64,000 bases of DNA from Nocardioides pantholopis (lineage in GTDB: Bacteria; Actinomycetota; Actinomycetes; Propionibacteriales; Nocardioidaceae). Each line of letters starts with the position of its first letter. Positions within the stretch are counted from its first letter, which is position 1. Both the position numbers and the translations under genes were made by a program. The stretch spans positions 1,736,001 through 1,800,000 of the forward strand of contig NZ_CP033324.1 of the NCBI RefSeq assembly GCF_003710085.1, written 5' to 3'. The notes under the pieces were generated by a model, which was not told the DNA's origin, searched no databases, and saw only the letters and a list, made by a program, of their open reading frames with translations. Shown here one piece after another: positions 58,846-64,000 of this stretch.

Positions 58846-59993
58846 CAGTCACCACTCCCCGGGGCTTCCGGGCCGCCGGCGTCCAGGCCGGCCTCAAGGC
58901 CAGCGGCGGCAAGGACGTCGCCCTCGTCGTCAACGACGGGCCGCACCACGACTCCGCCACCGTGTTCACCGCCAACCGCTGCAAGGCGAACCCGGTCCTG
59001 TGGAGCCAGGAGGTCGTCAAGGACGGCACCGTCCGCGCGGTGGTGCTGAACTCCGGCGGCGCGAACTGCTACACCGGCCCGGAGGGCTTCCAGACCACCC
59101 ACGCCGTGGCCGAGCGGGTCGCCGACCACCTGGGCGTCGGCGCGATCGACGTGGTCGTCTGCTCCACCGGCCTGATCGGGCTGGTCAACGACCGCGACCA
59201 GGTGCTCGCGGGCGTCGACGCGGCGTACGCCGGGCTGGCCGAGGACGGCGGCCCGCAGGCCGCCGAGGCGATCATGACCACGGACTCCGTCAGCAAGCAG
59301 GTGGTGGTCGAGGGCGCCGGCTGGAGCATCGGCGGGATGGCCAAGGGCGCCGGGATGCTGGCCCCGCAGCTCGCGACGATGCTGGTCGTGCTCACCACCG
59401 ACGCGGTGGTCGACGCGGCCGACCTCGACCGGGCGCTGCGTGCGGCCACCCGGGTGTCCTTCGACCGGCTGGACTCCGACGGCTGCATGTCGACCAACGA
59501 CACGGTCACGGTGCTGGCCAGCGGGGCGAGCGGCATCACCCCCTCGCTGGACGACTTCACCGAGGCGCTCACCCAGGCCTGCACCGACCTGGCGATGCAG
59601 CTGCTCAAGGACGCCGAGGGCGCCGACCACGAGATCGCGATCACGACCCTCAACGCCGCCACCGAGGACGAGGCAGTCCAGGTCGGCCGCAGCGTGGCCC
59701 GCAGCAACCTGTTCAAGGCCGCGATCTTCGGCAACGACCCGAACTGGGGCCGGGTGCTGGCCAGCATCGGCACCACCGACGCGACCTTCGACCCCGCCGA
59801 CCTCGACGTCGCCATGAACGGCGTGTGGGTCTGCCGCCAGTCCACCCCGCACGCCGACCCGGCCGAGGTCGACCTGACCGCCCGCGAGGTCAGCGTGACC
59901 ATCGACCTGAAGTCCGGGTCCGAGCGGGCCACTGTCTGGACCAACGACCTGACCCACGCCTACGTCCACGAGAACAGCGCGTACTCCTCATGA
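58842..59993 (+). CDS. argJ: Bifunctional ornithine acetyltransferase / N-acetylglutamate synthase
   Basis: Moves the acetyl group from acetylornithine to glutamate, closing the acetyl cycle. It has 383 residues. The self-cleavage site is in [20 protein letters not shown], between Ala and Thr, near residue 180. The N-terminal [11 protein letters not shown] and the C-terminal [15 protein letters not shown] are conserved. The ATG overlaps the ACT gene by 4 bases. Confidence 0.96.
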
Positions 59994-60940
59994 ACGACTC
60001 CAGCACCGGCGCCCTCGACGGCACCTTCGACACCAGCCGCCCCGACCAGGCCAAGGCCCGCACGCTCGCGGCGGCCCTGCCGTGGCTGAAGCAGTACCAC
60101 GGCAAGATCGTCGTGGTGAAGTACGGCGGCAACGCGATGACCGACGACGGCCTCAAGCGGGCCTTCGCCGAGGACGTCGCGTTCCTGCGCTTCGCCGGCT
60201 TCAAGCCGGTCGTCGTGCACGGCGGCGGGCCCCAGATCTCCACGATGCTGGACCGCCTCGGCATCGACTCGGAGTTCCGCGGCGGGCTGCGGGTGACCAC
60301 CCCCGAGGCCATGGACGTGGTCCGGATGGTGCTCGTCGGCCAGGTCCAGCGTGAGCTCGTGGGGCTGATCAACGAGCACGGCCCGCTCGCGGTCGGCTGC
60401 TCCGGTGAGGACGCCGGCCTGTTCACCGCCGAGCCCGCCCGGACGGTCGTCGACGGCGAGGAGGTCGACCTCGGCCTGGTCGGCGAGGTCACCTCGGTGC
60501 GCCCGGAGTCGGTGCTCGACCTGATCGAGGCAGGCCGGATCCCGGTCGTCTCGAGCGTGGCGCCGGACGAGAACGGCGAGGTCTACAACGTCAACGCCGA
60601 CTCCGCCGCCGCCGCGCTCGCGGTCGCGCTGGGGGCCGAGAAGCTGCTGGTGCTGACCGACGTCGAGGGGCTCTACCTCGACTGGCCGGACCCGACCGAC
60701 GTCATCGGCGAGATCAGCCCCGAGGCACTCGAGGAGATCCTCCCGGGCCTCGCCAGCGGGATGATCCCGAAGATGGGCGCCTGCCTGAAGGCGGTCCGCG
60801 GGGGAGTGCCCCGGGCGACCGTCGTGGACGGCCGGGAGCCGCATGCGGTCATCCTGGAGCTGTTCACCCAGGAGGGGGTCGGCACCCAGGTGCTGCCCGG
60901 AGTGGAGACCAAGACCCGGAAGGTGAGGGACTCGCAGTGA
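59990..60940 (+). CDS. argB: Acetylglutamate kinase
   Basis: Phosphorylates N-acetylglutamate; the usual arginine-feedback point of the pathway. It has 316 residues. Motifs are [22 protein letters not shown], and [30 protein letters not shown]. The N-terminal extension of about 40 residues (with [10 protein letters not shown]) fits the arginine-sensitive hexameric type. ATG at 59990 overlaps the argJ stop; the long upstream frame is a shadow. Confidence 0.96.
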   Translation: MNDSSTGALDGTFDTSRPDQAKARTLAAALPWLKQYHGKIVVVKYGGNAMTDDGLKRAFAEDVAFLRFAGFKPVVVHGGGPQISTMLDRLGIDSEFRGGLRVTTPEAMDVVRMVLVGQVQRELVGLINEHGPLAVGCSGEDAGLFTAEPARTVVDGEEVDLGLVGEVTSVRPESVLDLIEAGRIPVVSSVAPDENGEVYNVNADSAAAALAVALGAEKLLVLTDVEGLYLDWPDPTDVIGEISPEALEEILPGLASGMIPKMGACLKAVRGGVPRATVVDGREPHAVILELFTQEGVGTQVLPGVETKTRKVRDSQ

Positions 60941-62154
60941 CCAGTTCCGCAACGAGCGACGCGACCGGACAGATCGGGATGTCCGGGATGTCCGACTACC
61001 TCGAGCGCTATCCCGGCGCCCTGATGAACACCTTCGGGCCGCCGAAGCTGGTGCTGACCCGCGGCGCGGGGGCGCACGTCTGGGACGCCGACGGCACCGA
61101 GTACGTCGACTTCCTCGGCGGCATCGCCGTCAACGCCCTCGGGCATGCCCACCCCGCGCTGGTCGACGCCGTGACCACCCAGCTCTCGACGCTGGGCCAC
61201 GTGTCGAACTTCTTCGCCACCGTGCCGCAGGTCGAGCTGGCCGAGCGGCTGCTCGCGCTGGCGGACGCGCCCGCCGGGAGCAAGGTGTTCTTCACCAACT
61301 CCGGGACCGAGGCCAACGAGGCCGCGTTCAAGCTGACCCGGCGCACCGGGCGGACCCACATCGTCGCCGCCGAGGGCGGCTTCCACGGCCGCACGATGGG
61401 CGCCCTGGCGCTGACCTCCAAGGAGGCCTACCGCGCGCCGTTCGAGCCGCTCCCCGGTGAGGTCACGTTCGTGCCGTACGGCGATGCCGAGGCCCTGGCC
61501 GCCGCGGTCACCGACCGGACCGCCGCGATCCTCCTGGAGCCGATGCAGGGCGAGGCGGGGGTCGTGGTGCCGCCCGAGGGCTACCTGGCCGCGGCCCGCG
61601 CGATCGCCGACGACCACGGCTCGCTGCTGTGGATCGACGAGGTGCAGACCGGCCTGGGCCGGGTCGGGCGCTGGTTCGCCAGCGAGGGCGTGCGCGCCGA
61701 CGTGCTGACCGTCGCCAAGGGGCTGGGCGGGGGCTTCCCGATCGGGGCCTGCCTGGGCCTCGGCGCGGCCGGCGACCTGCTCCAGCCCGGCAACCACGGC
61801 ACCACGTTCGGCGGCAACCCGGTCGCGTGCGCCGCGGCCCTGGCCGTGATCGCGACGATCGAGGACGAGGGTCTGCTCGAGCACGTCACCGTGCTGGGCC
61901 ACAAGCTGCGTGACGGGCTGGCGGCCGACTCCCGGGTGGCCGAGGTGCGCGGTGAGGGTCTGCTGATCGGGCTGGACCTGGTCTCGGAGTCGTCGGCGCA
62001 GGTCGTCGCCGCGGCCCAGGAGCGCGGGTTCATCCTCAACGCCCCGACGCCGAGCCGGATCCGGCTCGCGCCACCGCTGGTGCTGACCACCGACGACGCC
62101 GAGGCGCTGCTCGCGGCGTGGCCGGGCATCCTGGACGCGGCGGGGGTGCAGTGA
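60937..62154 (+). CDS. argD: Acetylornithine aminotransferase
   Basis: PLP enzyme converting N-acetylglutamate semialdehyde to N-acetylornithine. It has 405 residues. The PLP Lys is in [13 protein letters not shown] near residue 265, with [13 protein letters not shown] and [12 protein letters not shown] upstream. GTG at 60937 gives a 17-residue leader before the conserved part ([14 protein letters not shown]). ATGs at 60979 and 60988 (MSGMSD) are possible later starts, but the GTG overlaps the argB stop. Confidence 0.95.
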   Translation: MTSSATSDATGQIGMSGMSDYLERYPGALMNTFGPPKLVLTRGAGAHVWDADGTEYVDFLGGIAVNALGHAHPALVDAVTTQLSTLGHVSNFFATVPQVELAERLLALADAPAGSKVFFTNSGTEANEAAFKLTRRTGRTHIVAAEGGFHGRTMGALALTSKEAYRAPFEPLPGEVTFVPYGDAEALAAAVTDRTAAILLEPMQGEAGVVVPPEGYLAAARAIADDHGSLLWIDEVQTGLGRVGRWFASEGVRADVLTVAKGLGGGFPIGACLGLGAAGDLLQPGNHGTTFGGNPVACAAALAVIATIEDEGLLEHVTVLGHKLRDGLAADSRVAEVRGEGLLIGLDLVSESSAQVVAAAQERGFILNAPTPSRIRLAPPLVLTTDDAEALLAAWPGILDAAGVQ

Positions 62155-63094
62155 TGCTCCCCGACCTGCGCCACTTCCTGCGCGACGACGACCTGGGCCC
62201 GGCCGAGCAGGCCGAGGTCCTCGAGCTGGCGGCGGCCATGAAGGCCGCGCCGTACGACGCGAAGCCGCTCGCCGGCCCGCAGTCGGTCGCGATGATCTTC
62301 GACAAGCCCACGCTGCGCACCCAGGCGTCCTTCGCGGCGGGCATCGCGGAGCTCGGCGGCCACCCGATGCTCGTCGACGGCCAGCTGGCCGGCATCGGCA
62401 AGCGCGAGTCGGTCGCGGACGTGGCCCGGGTGCTGGGCCGGCAGGTCTCGGCGATCGCCTGGCGCACCTACGCCCAGGCCGACCTCGCGGAGATGGCCGA
62501 GCACGCCGGCGTCCCGGTCGTCAACGCGCTCACCGACGACTTCCACCCCTGCCAGCTGCTCGCGGACCTGATGACGGTCCTGGAGCACAAGCCGCAGCTG
62601 GCCGGGCTCACCGTCGGGTTCTTCGGCGACGGCGCCTCCAACATGGGCAACTCCTGGCTGCTCGCCGGTGCCCTAGCCGGCATGCACGTGCGGATCAGCG
62701 CGCCGGCGGGCTACACGCCCGCGCCGGAGGTGTTCGACCGGGCCCGGGAGATCGGCGCCGAGACCGGCGGCACCGCGGTCTGGGAGCAGGACCCGCGGGC
62801 GGCGGCCGAGGGCTGCGACGTGATGGTGACCGACACCTGGATCTCGATGGGCAAGGAGGAGGAGGCCCAGGCCCGTACCGAGGTCTTCGGGCCGTACTCC
62901 CTGACCCAGTCGCTCTTCGAGCTGGCGCGGCCCGACGCGATCGCGATGCACTGCCTGCCGGCCTACCGCGGCAAGGAGATCGACGCCGAGGTGCTCGACG
63001 GCATCCAGAGCGTGGTGTGGGACGAGGCGGAGAACCGGCGGCACGCCCAGAAGGCGGTGCTCGCGTTCCTGCTCCGCCACGCCGGGGAGCGCCC

Positions 63095-63098
<4 letters not shown>
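62154..63098 (+). CDS. argF: Ornithine carbamoyltransferase
   Basis: Makes citrulline from ornithine and carbamoyl phosphate (the CarAB product). It has 314 residues. [35 protein letters not shown] and [11 protein letters not shown] are intact. The usual carbamoyl-phosphate loop S-T-R-T-R reads TLRTQ (in [12 protein letters not shown]), with Ser to Thr and Thr to Leu changes at sites that usually bind phosphate. The rest supports ornithine carbamoyltransferase. ATG at 62154 shares a base with the argD stop. Confidence 0.92.

Positions 63099-64000
<902 letters not shown>

Overview
The window is 64 kb of very GC-rich DNA (clearly above 70% G+C by eye). Genes are packed tightly, most neighbours are joined by 4-base ATGA or GTGA overlaps, and GTG starts are common. 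The gene set points to an actinobacterium: MihF beside guanylate kinase, a PriA without helicase motifs, a PnuC-type RibM in the riboflavin operon, many leaderless promoters, and an argC-J-B-D-F-R-G cluster. Nocardioides or a close relative is my best guess; this is inferred from gene content and order, not from a search. It reads as ordinary chromosome. I saw no prophage, insertion sequence, CRISPR array, rRNA or tRNA.

Layout. 1-1250: end of a small membrane protein and a zinc-type quinone oxidoreductase. 1339-12886: a pyrimidine operon, pyrR-B-C-carA-carB-pyrD(class 2)-pyrK-pyrD-like-pyrF, with a lipoprotein gene at the end and a PyrR RNA-binding hairpin over the pyrR ribosome site. 13025-22405: mihF, gmk, rpoZ, coaBC, metK, priA, def, fmt, a YjbR-like gene and rsmB, followed by repeats. 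22719-25855: a Tat-lipoprotein amidase, an ATPase diverging from a stand-alone LigD-type polymerase, and rpe. 25960-30313: an FMN riboswitch and ribD-ribE-ribM-ribBA-ribH.

30326-34571 (minus strand): a large membrane sensor kinase, a pyruvoyl-dependent arginine decarboxylase, a GNAT acetyltransferase and a single-domain receiver. 34659-36244: hisE, hisG and a PH-like membrane protein. 36297-45303 (minus strand): an aldose epimerase, a sulfatase, a three-gene unit (P-loop kinase, PLP racemase-like enzyme, membrane protein) and a complete ssuC-B-A-D sulfonate operon with a near-consensus promoter. 45416-48493: an SseB-like gene, then infC-rpmI-rplT-trmH with a long infC leader and an ATC start for IF3. 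48544-52596: a second histidine kinase, a dihydrofolate-reductase-like protein, a second aldose epimerase, a phytanoyl-CoA-dioxygenase-like gene and the remnant of a LacI regulator. 52699-57197: pheS-pheT and a maleylpyruvate-isomerase-like gene. 57284-64000: the arginine operon, cut off inside argG.

The window therefore makes UMP, carbamoyl phosphate (shared by the pyrimidine and arginine routes), riboflavin and FMN, arginine, part of histidine, S-adenosylmethionine and coenzyme A, alongside translation factors. The points most worth a second look are: a PyrD paralogue in the pyr operon that has lost its catalytic and orotate-binding residues but sits beside PyrK; the sensor kinase / arginine decarboxylase / acetyltransferase operon; a CASTOR-like ACT protein between argC and argJ; a TrmH gene with no ordinary start codon and a perfect 14-bp hairpin inside it; a 28-bp tandem repeat copied from the end of rsmB; and a dispersed palindromic repeat present twice.
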